A stretch of DNA of 64,000 nt. Source: Hofstenia miamia. Taxonomy: Eukaryota > Xenacoelomorpha > Acoela > Hofsteniidae. Positions 1-14,388 of the stretch are shown here, in pieces. A program made the position numbers and the translations under genes. A model generated the notes under the pieces. The model was not told where the DNA came from. It saw nothing but the letters and a program-made list of their open reading frames with translations, and searched no databases. Position 1 is the first letter of the stretch. The number at the start of each line of letters is the position of its first letter. The DNA lies in the NCBI GenBank assembly GCA_900660155.1, contig CABFPE010000345.1, positions 496,997 through 560,996 of the forward strand, read 5' to 3'.

Positions 1-119
1 CCTAAATTTCAGGTAATAGAGCTTGTATGAGGTTCATTAGAGAAAACACTTTCTTTCTGGTACCTCGTGAAAAAATTCAGAGCTCGTATTGTATCTATTT
101 TTTATGAAAAATAAAAATA

Positions 120-891
120 CAGGGTTAGTCATAAGTCTTTGTCAATTAAAAATTATCCTTTTAAAAACACTCATGAATTGTATGCAGAAACTTAATTGTG
201 CAAAAGATATTGATCTATAATTCAATTATTGAAATTCAATTTTTATTATATTTGTGCTATCTTTGGAGGCAGCTTTATTTTATTCTCGCAAATTGATAAG
301 AATGGAATACTCGATCAGTGAGAAAATGGATCATTTCTTTCGAAAATGAAAGCATCGAATCGTGTCGTCAAGAATTTACTCAACGTCCGATTTTTCACTC
401 GAAACAGGCAGATGCTGTATCAGCAGGATGGTGCTTCACCTCATTATTCAGTCATTCTGAATGAGCAAATGCCACAGCAGTGGATTGGCAGAAGAGGGCA
501 CATCGAGTGGCCAGCCAGGTCACCTGACCTTACAGTGTGTGATTTTTGGTTATGGTCGTATTTGCGTTCGCATGTGTATTCACCTGCTGGTATGAAATTT
601 GAGATATTGGATGAATTGGAACGCAAAATTGCCTCCGAATTGCAAAAAATACCAATTACTATGCTCCGTCGAGCCTTCCGTGATTTTCCAAAACGCTGCG
701 AAATGTGCATCGACAATGAAGGAGGCCTATTCGAGAAGTAAATGTTCCGATATTCCTCTTTTCCCATTATGAAGAACTTAACATATAATGATGCTCTTTT
801 GTAAGCCATGTACATATATATTAACAATAAATGTAAATGGTTTATTGAAATTTTTATATTTCTAATTGACGAAAACTTATGACTCACCCTA
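120..891 (+). mobile_element. Tc1/mariner-like element, internally deleted
   Basis: The ends are inverted repeats: the left end reads AGGGTTAGTCATAAG and the reverse complement of the right end reads AGGGTGAGTCATAAG, with similarity continuing through a shared GTCAATTA word. TA dinucleotides flank both sides (118-119 and 892-893), as expected for this superfamily. At 772 bp it is shorter than a full 1.3-kb element. It holds a start-like MEYSISEK stretch near 304 and then jumps to the transposase C-terminal half, so the middle of the gene is missing. Confidence 0.85.
346..741 (+). pseudogene. Tc1/mariner transposase, C-terminal part (DD37D type)
   Basis: This 131-codon open frame encodes the end of a DDE/D transposase, the enzyme that cuts and rejoins element ends in the nucleus. 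The motif QQDGASPHY (about residues 26-34) carries the second catalytic Asp. The stretch WPARSPDLTVCDFWLW (about 55-70) carries the third, with 37 residues between them. A tail typical of the family follows (ELERKIASELQKI, then RCEMCIDNEGG). The N-terminal helix-turn-helix DNA-binding region and the first catalytic Asp are absent, so it cannot be active. The ATG at 346 is just the first Met in the remaining frame. It lies wholly between the inverted repeats of the 120-891 element. Confidence 0.85.
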
Positions 892-1163
892 TATACTGAA
901 AATTACGATTTTCAATATTTAAGTAGCAACATATAATATATTATGTTTGTAAATGTACATTTTGAAATCCTATATATAATTAACATTTGTATTTCTGAAA
1001 TATAAAAATAGTTCTTAAAACTATAATTAACATAGCTTGTTGTAGCTGTCTAGCGTTGACTAGAAATGTCCAAATATCCTTGGACGTTCTAGATGCCTTT
1101 GGCATTTAATTCTAAGCGTTTTCTCCGATACATTCGGCATACCTTCATAGAACTGTAATTTAA

Positions 1164-1222
1164 TTATATATATATATATATATATAATATATGCATATGT
1201 ATATAGATATATGTATACATAG

Positions 1223-1267
<45 letters not shown>

Positions 1268-1281
1268 TGTATAAACATATA

Positions 1282-1312
<31 letters not shown>
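1164..1312. repeat. compound (TA)n microsatellite
   Basis: Three runs of alternating TA are separated by short GTATA/CATA interruptions. The open frames reading Tyr-Ile repeats on the minus strand here are artefacts of this array. Confidence 0.95.
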
Positions 1313-1605
1313 CGTATAATTTTGAAATAAAATGTTGGGAAATTCATTTTTTGAGAATCCTAATATTTTATACACCATTTCTCTAAAACGAACTATAATT
1401 TATGCAATGCTTCAAACAAGACTTTTTGTTGGATTGGAAATCATGTGATTATCAAAATAGACTTACCAATTGAATATCTTACACATTAATTTATAAATAC
1501 AATATATAAATTTATTATTTTTGAACGATATAATAAGAAAGAAATTGTCTTCTTAGTCATCTAAGAAACCTGGTGTAAGAGAAGTAATAAAACTATCCAA
1601 ATTAA

Positions 1606-2362
1606 GGAGGGGAAACCACCCAGGTATTATTTTTTTAAAAAGATGCTAGGGCAACAAAAGACACCTTGCAAGACTCACACCTCATCAAATATAAGAAAAA
1701 ATGATGTTAAAACAAAATACCACCCATCGACCCCCTCCCCCAAATCAGTGCTCCGAACGGTCAATTTTGGTACCTCACTAAAATCTTCAACAAATTTCAA
1801 TTTATCAGTCTCTAAATAGGCATAGTAATAGGAAAGGTTTATGTGCGCCATAAAATGCTCTCAGATACTCTAACATGATTTCTTAGGAGGCATTTCCTAA
1901 ATGGACTAGTACTAAGCTACAACCACATCAAATTTCAAGTATCTAGCTCAAAAATTGAGGGAGTAGATAGAAATTATGTGCTGAAAAATGTCATTTGGAG
2001 ATAAACGTGATTTTCCGAGAAAGTTTGGAAAAATATATTTAAAACAAAAATGTACTCACAAACTGCTATAAAAGAATACTCAAACATCCCAACACAAATC
2101 TGAACACAACGATATATAATAAGCTGGGGCCCTGTAAAGGCTAGACTTCAAAAAATGACTAATTTCAGCACGAAAACGTATTTTTTCGGAAATTTGGGGT
2201 GGTAATAGTCTTCTTAAAACGTCTTTTTCAACATAAGAGAGGTTTATTTCACCCTTATTGATGTGGTGGGGTGATGTGTAATACCTTCAAGAAGTAAAAA
2301 AGTCAATAACTCAACTTCTATTTTGGCAACCCAAAACCGACCCCAAGGTGGTTTTCCACAAC
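1606..2362. mobile_element. TTAA-flanked inverted-repeat DNA transposon, non-autonomous
   Basis: The left end GGAGGGGAAACCACCC pairs with the reverse complement of the right end, GTTGTGGAAAACCACC. Both sides are bordered by TTAA (1602-1605 and 2363-2366). Weaker inverted similarity continues inward for several tens of bases (ACCTCATCAAATATAAG against ACCACATCAATAAG). A TTAA target site is the hallmark of piggyBac and Kolobok superfamilies. No transposase reading frame is visible in the 757 bp, so it looks like a MITE-type derivative. The base composition is richer in C/G runs than its surroundings. Confidence 0.55.
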
Positions 2363-2366
2363 TTAA

Positions 2367-3293
2367 TGTAAAAAATTAAGCTAAGTCAGCTCTATAATTC
2401 TATGACAAAATTTGTAACTTCTTAAACTGTATATATCTAACAAGCATTGATATTTCTAATTAAAAAAACTGTCAAATAATCATTTTGGCTGGATAATATT
2501 AGTTGTACTTCTTTTTTCTATGAGTCTAGCTGTCGTGAAATATGTAGTTTAGCTTTTGTTTTTACTGTTTTGTAGTGTAGCAAATCAATATATTGTTATT
2601 ATCCCTTAAATATGTGTACTCCTTGGTGCAACTTCTAGACCCGGAAACTTGTCAGTTTAAGAGAAGATGGGGTCTTTCCTTACGATTCTAGCTGTTCCTG
2701 ACAATACATTTTCTATGCTACTTCATTTTAACTTCCCTAAAAAATTCTTCTTGCTTTCTGATTGCACGGGTGGCCTCCATATAGTTTGTAAGTCTTGTTT
2801 GCATCTCATCAGTTCGTTGCAATTACATTAATAATTTTTTTTGAACTTTTTCAATAATTGACAGCAATGATGATCGTGCAATTTCTATAATTAAAAAATG
2901 AACCAAGCTCCCTGACGATTTTATTTTGGCTAATATTCCCTCTAGATTAGAATGCTGAAAAATATTGGAGTTTCAAATTTCTCATTACTAAAAGTAAAGC
3001 TTATAAATTCATTGAATTTCTGTCTCCAAGTTATCATATTCAATATCAATCATTGTGTATAATCGAGAGGTTTATAAATGGAAAAAATTCATAGCATTTT
3101 CCTCACCGAAATATTCAATTCAGTCAGAAAAAATATCTCATTCTTATATCCAACGCAATTATAAGCATTTTAAGGTAAAAGTTAACAATTACAGATTGAA
3201 AAAGCAATCGTGATTATTGGGCAATTTTAATCAATTAAATTGATGAATTGAAATATATCTTAAACTGGCCCATTGTTTTCATTGTGCGTATAT
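2367..3293. other. anonymous A+T-rich DNA
   Basis: No coding frame, inverted-repeat pair or RNA gene could be supported here. Short frames are the length expected by chance at this composition. Confidence 0.6.
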
Positions 3294-3353
3294 AGATTCC
3301 ATTAAATTCCTGATATATATATATATATATATCTCAGTAATTTAATGGAATCT
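3294..3353. repeat. foldback/hairpin with TA-rich loop
   Basis: Perfect 15-base arms AGATTCCATTAAATT and AATTTAATGGAATCT enclose a CTGA-(TA)n-TCAG core that is itself nearly self-complementary. The whole 60 bases can fold as one stem with two mismatches. It could be the remnant of a very small foldback element or a hairpin-prone (TA)n insertion. No function is implied. Confidence 0.7.
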
Positions 3354-3605
3354 TTTCGAAATCTATACGTCAAACAATTTGCACAAATAGCAAACTTCGC
3401 ATACTATATGCAGTTATCTCGGTTGGTATTGCATACAATGAAAGTTAATACAAGTAGATTTTAGTATGTCAATGAACAGGTGTAGACGAGAATATATTTC
3501 AGATAAACAAAGTCATAAAAATTGAATTCAAGTTGAAAAAAATAAGGATATATCATGAATCACCACAAAACTATTTTGTTATGATTTGCGTTTACAACTT
3601 TTCGC

Positions 3606-3652
<47 letters not shown>

Positions 3653-6600
3653 TATAGAAGTTTTATGTACTGTATTCATTAATTGTGTTGTTTAATCTGT
3701 AGCAAAGTATTTGCTTTTATTCTATAAACACCATTTCTTATTTCATCGGAGTAGATTTGTTGAAATAATCTTATTACGTAATATCATTTACATTTGCTTT
3801 CCATTGTTCGACAGGAATTTTTCAAACGATTACATATTAAATAGCAGGAAAATATCATTCATTACATGTTAATTATCGATTGCCTACTACTCTAAGTTAA
3901 GCAATGCACTAGTTAGGAACAATTTTCCATATTAATAAATAGTATTGAAATTTAATTAGTTGAGACTGTAATTAAGTGTTAACAGCAACACGTGACGTTA
4001 ACAGTTAAAAGATTAAAACAAATTATTAATAACATAGTTTTCTACGTTGCTACACTTCGCATGGAAATGAGAACGTCAACACGTTTAAATTAAATTCCGA
4101 GGTAGAGACTGCAATGATTTCAAAAATCAAGTTGGAGAATTATATGCAGTTGTGCGATAATTGGAACTGTAAATGATTGTAAAATTCATGCACATTGGAA
4201 TTGATGCTTTATTTGGTTTTGTAATAAAATTAAACGAATCAGGACGTTTTATATTTCATCAGTTTTGCAAAACAAAAAGTATACAACTCTAGAAGGAGAC
4301 CTAAACAAAGCTTAATTTATCCCCAAATATCCTTTGTATGCTTAAAGTCATCATCTGATTTTGCCCAATTTTCAAACATTTTTCTCCAAGACTATTAGAA
4401 AATTTGGGAATTCTGGGATTTGAACACATCTATAGATAAGTACTCTTCACTTTTATGGTAAATATTTAAATAGAAAAATTATTTTTTCTCTGCATGACTA
4501 CATGAAAATATTAACGTTTTTTAAATAGAAAATCTGATTTTTGCAAAAACTTTCAAAATCAACTATTTCGTTTTCTGTAAATAGACACCACCCAAGTTCC
4601 GTTCTGAGTGAAAAAGAATGAAAAGGCAATTTTTCTATCTATTGTTCCTTTCAGGTTTTACATATCTTTATTATTCAGTGAGCTATGAACACTTAAAAAA
4701 ATTTTATTGAAGCCTTAAAAATTTGTAAGAAATGCATAAGCTGTTAAAAGTTAATCAGTAAAACGAGAAAATCAGGCACGTATATAGGTTTTCTGAATAA
4801 GGGATATGATATCTGAGACATATAAGTGATAGAATTAAGTTGAGTGATCAATTATGTGAAGAGTCCTGATCGTATTCATCCGGGATGCTTTGATCTCATT
4901 GGATCTGGGAGATCTCTGAATTGCATTACGATATTCAGAAATGTAATGATATCTAATCTCAATTGGCTTTAGCAGTTGAAAATAATGTATTCATTATAAT
5001 TCATTGCTATGCTATCGAATATAATTTTCTTGCTTATTTCACAAAATTTTTTTAACACTAACATTAATAAAAAATTTTTTCAAAAATTCAACCACAGTAA
5101 CCCTGATTGACAAACAAGACCATTAATAAAATTGGGTTAGAAAAATTTTAATAGGGGTTTATGACCCAAATACAAGCTAAGAAAAATTACCAATTCTCTC
5201 TAAGAAATCTCCACACATTTTTTGTTAAATTATAAAGTGTAATAAGAGAGAGGGGGAGAAGAAAATCCCGTATAGGGTTGGAAAAACGAAGCCATTCAGC
5301 TTAATACCTCACGATTTGCAAAAAAATGGCTTAGTATGAAACATATCGCATTTAATGGCTCAGTTATTTATCAGAATTAGATTAAATCTATGACATAACT
5401 CAATTTTATATTAAGGCTTATTGTTTTCAAATTTTGTAGAATTTTGCAAAAAAACTGCTAATTCTATTCAAAATCACATTTAGTAAAAAAAATTCCAAAG
5501 TAACCAAAAGACAGTAATGATTTACCTTATTTGCTTCTAATACATTGAGAGAAAATTTCAACAAGGTAAATGTATCCGTCTATATCCTAATATATAATTT
5601 AAAAAGAAACACAATTTAACCAAAAAAATATTGAATAGTTCTTGAGAAATTGTTCAGAAAACTTTGTTACGCAACAGTTATGTATATAGTAATTAACAGT
5701 AGCCACATACATATTTCATATATTAAATCCAAGCTAGTATGTTGTCCTAATTCAGCATACAACATATTAATTTTGTCTTGTATTTGTGTTTAAAAAATTA
5801 AGTTAGAAAAAAATTGTTAATGATATATGATACTAAGCTTATGAAAAATTTATAAATCCATGCGTACTTACTGGCTGCTGTTAGAAAAGCAGGAGATTTA
5901 CTGGAGAAGAACGCTATCCTAAATAACTTGCAGAAAGCGAGTAGGTTGTTTTATTTGGTGTGTGGGCGATAATAACAATTCCAAGTGACGAACTTCATCT
6001 CAAAGGAGCATTTAGTTGTTCTGTATGGCTTTGTCCAGTATACGCAGATCTGAAAATGACAATAAATATCTAATGAGTACATGTAAAAAGACAAAACAAT
6101 TGGTCGATTGTTTTAAACATCGGTTATATTAATTTGTAAAACAATTTAAAACATGCATAATCACTATGCGCAGAAACTAACAATTTGCTTTCGTCATAGT
6201 TATTATATAAAATAAAAGATATAATGCAATTTATGGTGAATAACGGAATAAATACATTTTAAAGCCCTTATATAGAAAATAAACAACAATTTGTTAGTAT
6301 TGGTGTTTTACAATTTTTCAAGTTTTTTTCCTCATTGCGATTCATTCTTCAAAAAAATTTGGAAAAATATCGCAACTGTCATCTCTAAACCGTATGTTAT
6401 CCCACATGCACTGGAATTCAGTTATATATAATAAAATATTTCATTCGGATTATAAATTTTGAAGGTTATTGTCCTAAAAGTTGACGATGGTAGAAGGATT
6501 TCTACATAGAGATGGTTCATGACATATTATGCATTTTGTAGTTCATGGAAAGCCTTATGTCAAACAAAAATGTTTGTATTAAGCATTCAAGCTAATTTAG

Positions 6601-6829
6601 CGTTATACATCTCTATGCCAAGATCATATATTTTTGATGGGTTTGGTTTGCCTATTTATACACATGCATTATTTTACGCGTTTCTCAACGCCCTTGAATG
6701 ATGTTTAATCAAATACTTAATGTAAATTAATATGTAGAATCTTTGTTTTCTACAGTAGATGTATCTTGACAATCAGTTTTTAGAAAACAGTTTCATATTC
6801 TCCTCAAAATGAATATTGAAGAATATATA
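3354..6829. other. anonymous A+T-rich DNA with a (TA)n array at 3613-3649
   Basis: Besides the microsatellite nothing is recognisable. The 60-codon frame near 6519-6701 has no known motif and looks like chance. Confidence 0.55.
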
Positions 6830-8352
6830 CTATGCAACATCTCCTTCAGACATGCACATTGTATGGAAGTGCTAAAAATTCTTTATATTGCGGCTCAGCA
6901 AAACTATTCTCATTTGCTTCTGATGACATTAAGAAATTTTTTCAATTTCCAATAGTTTCATTGAAATTGCTTGTGCAAATTTGTACACAATGTGACTTAA
7001 TTATGTAATTTTGTACCAAAGTATTAATATTTTAATGACATATTTTTGTTGAAAACATTTTATTGTGAGTGTCTTACGAACTATGACATTGAAATCATGC
7101 GAAAACTTGTTTCTTGTAAAGTTATATTATGATTTGTGAATAACTCAAATTCAACTAGTTTCACCATATTCTCCATTTTGCGGAATGCTAATTTTAACAA
7201 GGTTGCTTAAAAACTAAATTATACCAATATTTAGACCAAATTAATTTTAAGATAACGAAAAAGTAGCCTAGATTAATGTTTAATAAACAAAGATATTCAT
7301 GGTTGAAAATAGATTTATATCTCAACTAGTTTCTTCATGTGTACAATTGTACACATTGTGTCTCAAGTGGATGTGATATATTTGAGGCATGCAGTAATCA
7401 AGATATAGTGCAGCCTAATACAGAAAATTGTCAATTATTGCGAACAACAAAATAAAACTACTAATTATTCTATTAATATTAAATATCTACCAATTTTAAT
7501 GAATTAGCTCATGTTGATGTCTGGAAGGGTCTCGCAACGCTCTCTAACTTTTGATTGGATTATGATATTATAATATTCTTCATATCATTGNCTATGCAAC
7601 ATCTCCTTCAGACATGCACATTGTATGGAAGTGCTAAAAATTCTTTATATTGCGGCTCAGCAAAACTATTCTCATTTGCTTCTGATGACATTAAGAAATT
7701 TTTTCAATTTCCAATAGTTTCATTGAAATTGCTTGTGCAAATTTGTACACAATGTGACTTAATTATGTAATTTTGTACCAAAGTATTAATATTTTAATGA
7801 CATATTTTTGTTGAAAACATTTTATTGTGAGTGTCTTACGAACTATGACATTGAAATCATGCGAAAACTTGTTTCTTGTAAAGTTATATTATGATTTGTG
7901 AATAACTCAAATTCAACTAGTTTCACCATATTCTCCATTTTGCGGAATGCTAATTTTAACAAGGTTGCTTAAAAACTAAATTATACCAATATTTAGACCA
8001 AATTAATTTTAAGATAACGAAAAAGTAGCCTAGATTAATGTTTAATAAACAAAGATATTCATGGTTGAAAATAGATTTATATCTCAACTAGTTTCTTCAT
8101 GTGTACAATTGTACACATTGTGTCTCAAGTGGATGTGATATATTTGAGGCATGCAGTAATCAAGATATAGTGCAGCCTAATACAGAAAATTGTCAATTAT
8201 TGCGAACAACAAAATAAAACTACTAATTATTCTATTAATATTAAATATCTACCAATTTTAATGAATTAGCTCATGTTGATGTCTGGAAGGGTCTCGCAAC
8301 GCTCTCTAACTTTTGATTGGATTATGATATTATAATATTCTTCATATCATTG
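6830..8352 (+). repeat. 761-bp perfect-looking direct duplication joined at one N
   Basis: The block 6830-7590 recurs at 7592-8352 with no difference that I noticed by reading. A single N (7591) lies exactly at the junction. This is what a scaffolder leaves when two contig ends overlap and are not merged. Treat it as one locus. It contains no recognisable gene. Confidence 0.9.
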
Positions 8353-9142
8353 GTATCATTAACATTTTTAACATCCCCAAAAAACATTGGGTATTTTTGA
8401 AATAAATTAAGTTTAATTTTTAGGAGTTGGCACTTATGGAATTCATTAGAAATTATTCCTAAATTAGCAAATATAATATTCTTATTTATTTTACAATAGT
8501 AAAATTTTTTTGCATATAAAAAATGAGCAGACATGTAGAAAACTATCATTAGGGGCTATGACCCTCAGTAAAGGCTAAGGCTAGGAAAAATCACAAAGTC
8601 ATATAAGAAAGCTTCACAACATTTAGAATAGTGATGAAGAGTTTAATATGGAGAAGGAGATCCTAATCCCTCAAGACGAATAAGGTTAAGAATTCTTCAA
8701 TAAGGCAAGTATATATTTCTAAGTAAACTACAATGTAATAAATTTGAGATCATGAAGACACAATTTTGTGAAAACAAAGTTATGGATTGAGGGCACAATC
8801 AAATAGAAAAATACTTAAAGAGGAGTTTAGTGTAATTATTATCAATAACATTTTCTTTTGTATCACTATATTGAAATATTGTCTCTTTTGTTCATAGCAA
8901 ACTCAATATATATTGGAAATATAAATGTATTATGTTGTCAGACACAAATTCATTGGCGCTGGCATAATCAGACGAGTATATGTCTCATTCGTTGACCATT
9001 AAGCCTTGTGTTGAACTTGAACATAAGGGTCAATTGAAAAACTCTTTTGATTTGTTCATTCACTAACTGTTTGATTTGATTAAAAATGCACACAATGTCT
9101 ATATCTATTTTTCATATTTATACAATATATATGAATAAATAA

Positions 9143-9182
<40 letters not shown>

Positions 9183-12100
9183 GATTATTTATACTGTGAT
9201 TATATATATATATATATATAACTGCTTGAGAAAGCTTTTTATCAAAAATATGAATGACAGCATACGTGATTCGCAACGATTGTTGCTCATTAGTACAGAC
9301 GTTAATTAATGCGGTTTTTCCACCCACAAATATTTAAATTTCAAAATTAGTTCTGACGATTCAATTTTGCCTCCATTAAATCAATGAAATATTTTTCCTT
9401 TAATTGTTATTTGAATAAATTATTTGCATATTTAATAGTAACAGTAAATATTGCCCTTTCGGAAGTGCGCATTGCGTTATATGTCTGTATAGAAGAGGGA
9501 TGTTCTAGATTATTTATTTATCATCTATGAATAGGTATTCTCTTTTTCAAATTTGAAGTTGCTAAAATAATGATTTATTTTTGCACTGTTTTCCGGTATG
9601 GATTATATGCTTTGCTTCTTCTGTAATATTTCTGTGGAAGTGATAACAATAATTTTTTAATAAATAGTTCTGTTCAATTATTGCTCATTCCAATTTCTTT
9701 TTTTTACTACCAAAGAGAAACATAAATATCAAATTTCACTCAGATATAAATTTAAAGGGTTGTCCACAAGAGCAGGCTTGAAATATAACTCAATATTTAC
9801 TATGCACATTTGTATTTATATATTTTATAAAAAATCTAAATTTGCTCAAAATATAAGTGAAATGTATACATATCGAAAACTTGCATTAAATTCAATGATT
9901 CTGCCATCAAGTCATGCTCCAAAGGGTTTAAAACATTATCTTATGTGCAAAAATTTATTTTGTTCTTTGTCTTTTGTTCTTGCATTTTTGTATTAAACAA
10001 ATACTCGTTCAGTAGCATCATTGAATTTTAGTCTTCTGAAGGTTGTAACATTCCCACTCAGTCTTTGGCATTTTGTATTATAACAGCAGCTTTTTCTTTG
10101 CAATTGTTAAGAATAGAGTTGGAGCTTATCTTCACAGTGGAGCTTTGTTCTTATATTATATATATATATATATATATCAATTTTAATTAACAAAAGAATA
10201 TGTAATATATTCTTCAATGAAATTTTTTAAATATTTTCACGTATTTCAGGCGCCAGACTAATTCTATGTTACAAATTTTTCACGATTACATGAGTGCAGA
10301 TTCATTAATAGATGTGTCAACAATGCAAAATTTCCAAATTTCTTAATAGACATAGACAGAATTTTTTAAAATGTGGACATAGCTGTTTGTTGCTTAAAAA
10401 TTGTTTTTATTCATTATGGCTGTGCGTAAAATCTAATCGGGTTATGCATTTGGATTTTAATCCTGGACTATTCCTCAACCATGTTAACACAACAAAAGTC
10501 AACAAATATAAAGCAAAAATACACGAACATAAACGTATAATTAAATTCTTTATCATTTTGTATTGAAATAAATTTATGCATTCTAAACTCTTCTGATCCT
10601 TAATTAATGGAGGCGACTGTATATATTAATCACCATGTACTTGAAATGTTAATATAGTACACGAATGAAAACTGTAACGATCTTGCAGAAATCAGTATTT
10701 CTTTCTAACAGCGCAATTTGTTAATAATATGATAAAAGAATATTAAGCGAAACCACTCAGCAGTATTTGATGAAATTTCTTCGAGCATATTTCATTATAC
10801 TAATGAGACTATCCTTGACTTCATGTACAAACAATACTAAATCGCCACAAAACGAACAGAAGTGTTTGTTCTAAAATATTTCCAAAACAGCCATTAAATG
10901 TTGACAAATATATATAGCTTTATGGAATAAATACAAAATGTTTTGAAAGTTTAAGACGATTGTTTTAAAATGAAATATTGTAATTGCTAATGTCTGGACA
11001 TGAAATTATGGTTTCGGTTGACTGAGTCAAATTAATGGACAAAATATGATTAATTATATTTTAATAATTTTCCAGATTTGACTCATTTCACTTTCAAATT
11101 GAATTCAACAACACTAGTTTACAAATTAAAAGATACCCATTATTTCAATAACAGAAGAATGCGTTTTTGTAAAACGTTCAAATAAATGTTATTAGATGAA
11201 ATTTTTTGAAATATTTATCTAACCATTGTATTGTCGGTATATTTTACTATCTTTCACATTGAATATTATTATAATAAATTTGTGTGATAAATTGACATCT
11301 ATAAATTTAAACATGTTATTAACCATAGTTTTTAAAAATCTGTAATGGTTTCTTTAAAAATTTTTTATGCGCTTATAGCTCACTAACTAATGAAGAAATT
11401 TAAAATCTGAAAGCACTCTACAAGATAGAAAATTGTTTCTTCTTTTTCAACTTTTTTAAATCGCCGCCTGGTGCTGTGTCTATGGCGCGAAGGACGCATT
11501 TCTCTGCATAGTCGTTGTAAACAATAGAATTCAAAAGAGCAGAGCGAATCCAACGACAAAATTTGGTTAATACCATGTACGTAAATACGTAAATTGTCCC
11601 CCATGATTTCAGATAATTTAAAGATTGGGCACGTTTGTTACATGTAACACTCGATACTAATTAGAATTATCACAAAATTGTAACTGAAATTTTTTGAAAT
11701 AATTTCATGCGTATGCTATTCAATTTTATTCCTATAAAATCTATTTTCAATTTCATATATACGGTTTGCATAAGCATGAAATTTATTCGTAAAACGAATA
11801 GAAATGAAATTGAAAATTAGCTGAGGCCAGAATCCAAGCAATTCAACCTTCTATTATGTGTACCTTAGGAACTTCGACCTATCATAGCATGCGTCTGAAC
11901 TGAATGGAAACTTTATTCCCATTATAAACAATTTGACGAAACAAACAAAAAGTAGGTTTCAACGAGAAATGGAAGGCAGTAACATTTACATACGCAAACC
12001 TGAGAATAAGTTTTAGCACAAATCTTCGTCATTGCATGAGCGAGACTAACCCCCTAGATGTGCTCATGTAAAAAATGTTTCAATATTTCTGAAAGGGTTT

Positions 12101-13337
12101 GCCAAATTGACCGTTTTCATCTATTATAAAGAGATATAGCAAAGTTTTCTGATAATCCACATTAGGAACTTTCATGACACTCTTAGTCTTTTCTGAACTC
12201 TTGCAAATGGTATTCTAAATGAAGCTTACATAACAATATTTTTTGTTTTGCAATATTCTATTCAAAGTAATATTTGAAATGCTAAAACCAACTCCAGGAA
12301 TATTCAGGTTGGGCCAAAGCAATGCTCTTTTCCCTGCTCTAATAAAAAATTCTCGACAAGCTTTGGCTTTAAAGTGCATAATGGACAAAATAAAATTTCC
12401 GAATTTTATTGTTTTTCTCTTGTTCTTCAAAACATCCAACTAAATTAGACGTGGTGTGCCACACTTAATATATTTGTGATGCATATAGATTATACAAGTT
12501 ATAATTCCATCTAATATGGTTGATTCTTTGCAATACACTAGGGTTAAGGGCAAACGTTGGAATTAACAAAAAAACCAATTCTAAATTTTTCCATATGTAC
12601 TTCAAATGAGGCTTAAAGACGCTTATTTTATATCTTTGTAAGTCTATTGATTTCCATTGATTTTATTTAAGGTGATAAAAAATACATTTTTAACTCATTT
12701 TGTAATTTGATTAAAACTACATGCACTTAAAGCTGTGAAAGTTTCTTTATTGCAAACAATAAAGAGATGTAATTACATATTGAACGAATTTCATTCAATA
12801 AGCAAAACATTTTCACTCAACTATTATATTTTCAAAACAGCAGCAGTTAATACATTTGAATTAATTCATTTAAGATTCATTTAGATTCATGAACATTGAT
12901 TTCCGCAAAACACAAAAATGAGACCGGTTTCGCACCACCATGTGTCACATGCTTCTACGAACGAAAAAATTAAGGACAAAAAACTATATTTAAACAAGTA
13001 CTTAACACTAATAAAAATTATAATTTCGAAGCCCATGTGAGCACTTTTACTGAAAACGAACATTCACTTAAAGAAAATCTACAACATTGTCTTAACTCTA
13101 AGCTACCTACATTTCTATTTAAAATCAAACCACCACTAAATTTTTCATTTAAATATGGTTGTTCTTGTATACCTTAACTATCTTCGGATACATGGCTGAA
13201 CGGAAAGTGAATAACGAGAAACCCATTTAATATTAAATAGTGAATATGGTGAATAAAATAGATCTACTCGTTTCCTTCTTATTGGCTAACATCAAACGCT
13301 GTAATTGATATTATTGGTGCACCAATATTTTATGTTA
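8353..13337. other. anonymous A+T-rich DNA with (TA)n arrays
   Basis: TA arrays lie at about 9148-9176, 9201-9220 and 10152-10178. The open frames of 60-85 codons in this stretch (for example near 9760-9996, 10312-10566 and 11383-11604) have no family motif that I recognise and compositions expected of chance frames. No transposon ends with matching partners were found. Confidence 0.5.
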
Positions 13338-13840
13338 TATCATATTACCCGAGTGACGTCTTGAGTTGAAATTGGTATTAGTACATAAATGTTTGTTTTC
13401 CTACTAGAATATCGTTTCTAAGTGCATGTACCTAAAAGAAGAAGTATTTCTTCAAACACAAACAAAGAACACTATCAACGACAGTATTACCTGTCATTGA
13501 CAATATCATAATGTTAGTAATGATAATGATTGGTAATGGTCCATGACTCTTGAAACCCAACCCAAAATGGTAACTACTNNNNNNNNNNNNNNNNNNNNNT
13601 ATCATATTACCCGAGTGACGTCTTGAGTTGAAATTGGTATTAGTACATAAATGTTTGTTTTCCTACTAGAATATCGTTTCTAAGTGCATGTACCTAAAAG
13701 AAGAAGTATTTCTTCAAACACAAACAAAGAACACTATCAACGACAGTATTACCTGTCATTGACAATATCATAATGTTAGTAATGATAATGATTGGTAACG
13801 GTCCATGACTCTTGAAACCCAACCCAAAATGGTAACTACT
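13338..13840 (+). repeat. 241-bp direct duplication across a 21-N gap
   Basis: Bases 13338-13578 recur at 13600-13840, separated only by N 13579-13599. I saw one substitution (GGTAATGG against GGTAACGG). The near identity and the N run indicate unmerged alleles or overlapping contig ends. Confidence 0.9.
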
Positions 13841-14348
13841 TTCACACATTGACCCATGTCCAGCTCCGCTTAGAACTTTCACTAAATGAAGTGAAACAAG
13901 TTAATAATATTTCAAACTATGTACTCAAGCAGAAAGCTGAAATTACTTCAAAATACAGTAATCAAATCCTTAAGGTTAATTGCTTTCGACGTTTTGCTAA
14001 TTGAATCTTATCAACCATTTGTAGAGGTCTTTGATACAATTACAAAAGGTTTCATTACAAAATAATTCCTTTGACAAAACGATTTCAACAAAAGACAAGC
14101 AAGACACAGATATTGAACTTTTTAAGAAAGGTTTGCACTATTTCAAAATATATTTCAGTTTGAACAACGATTCATATGCTATTCAAATATGAATAAAGGG
14201 AAACATCCACAAATGATCAAATCGATTCTTTGATTAGAGCAGCTAAATGAATATGAATATAATAGAATCATTCATGACAATATGAGATTATATTACTGGC
14301 AATAAATCAATTATTCAACCTTGAAATGAACTTTCCAGCAATTATAAG

Positions 14349-14388
<40 letters not shown>

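Noticed and set aside
444-887. 147-codon minus-strand frame
   Set aside because: Shadow of the transposase remnant on the plus strand.
1060-1378. Minus-strand frames rich in Tyr-Ile
   Set aside because: Translation of a (TA)n array; the same holds near 9118-9327 and 25673-25864.
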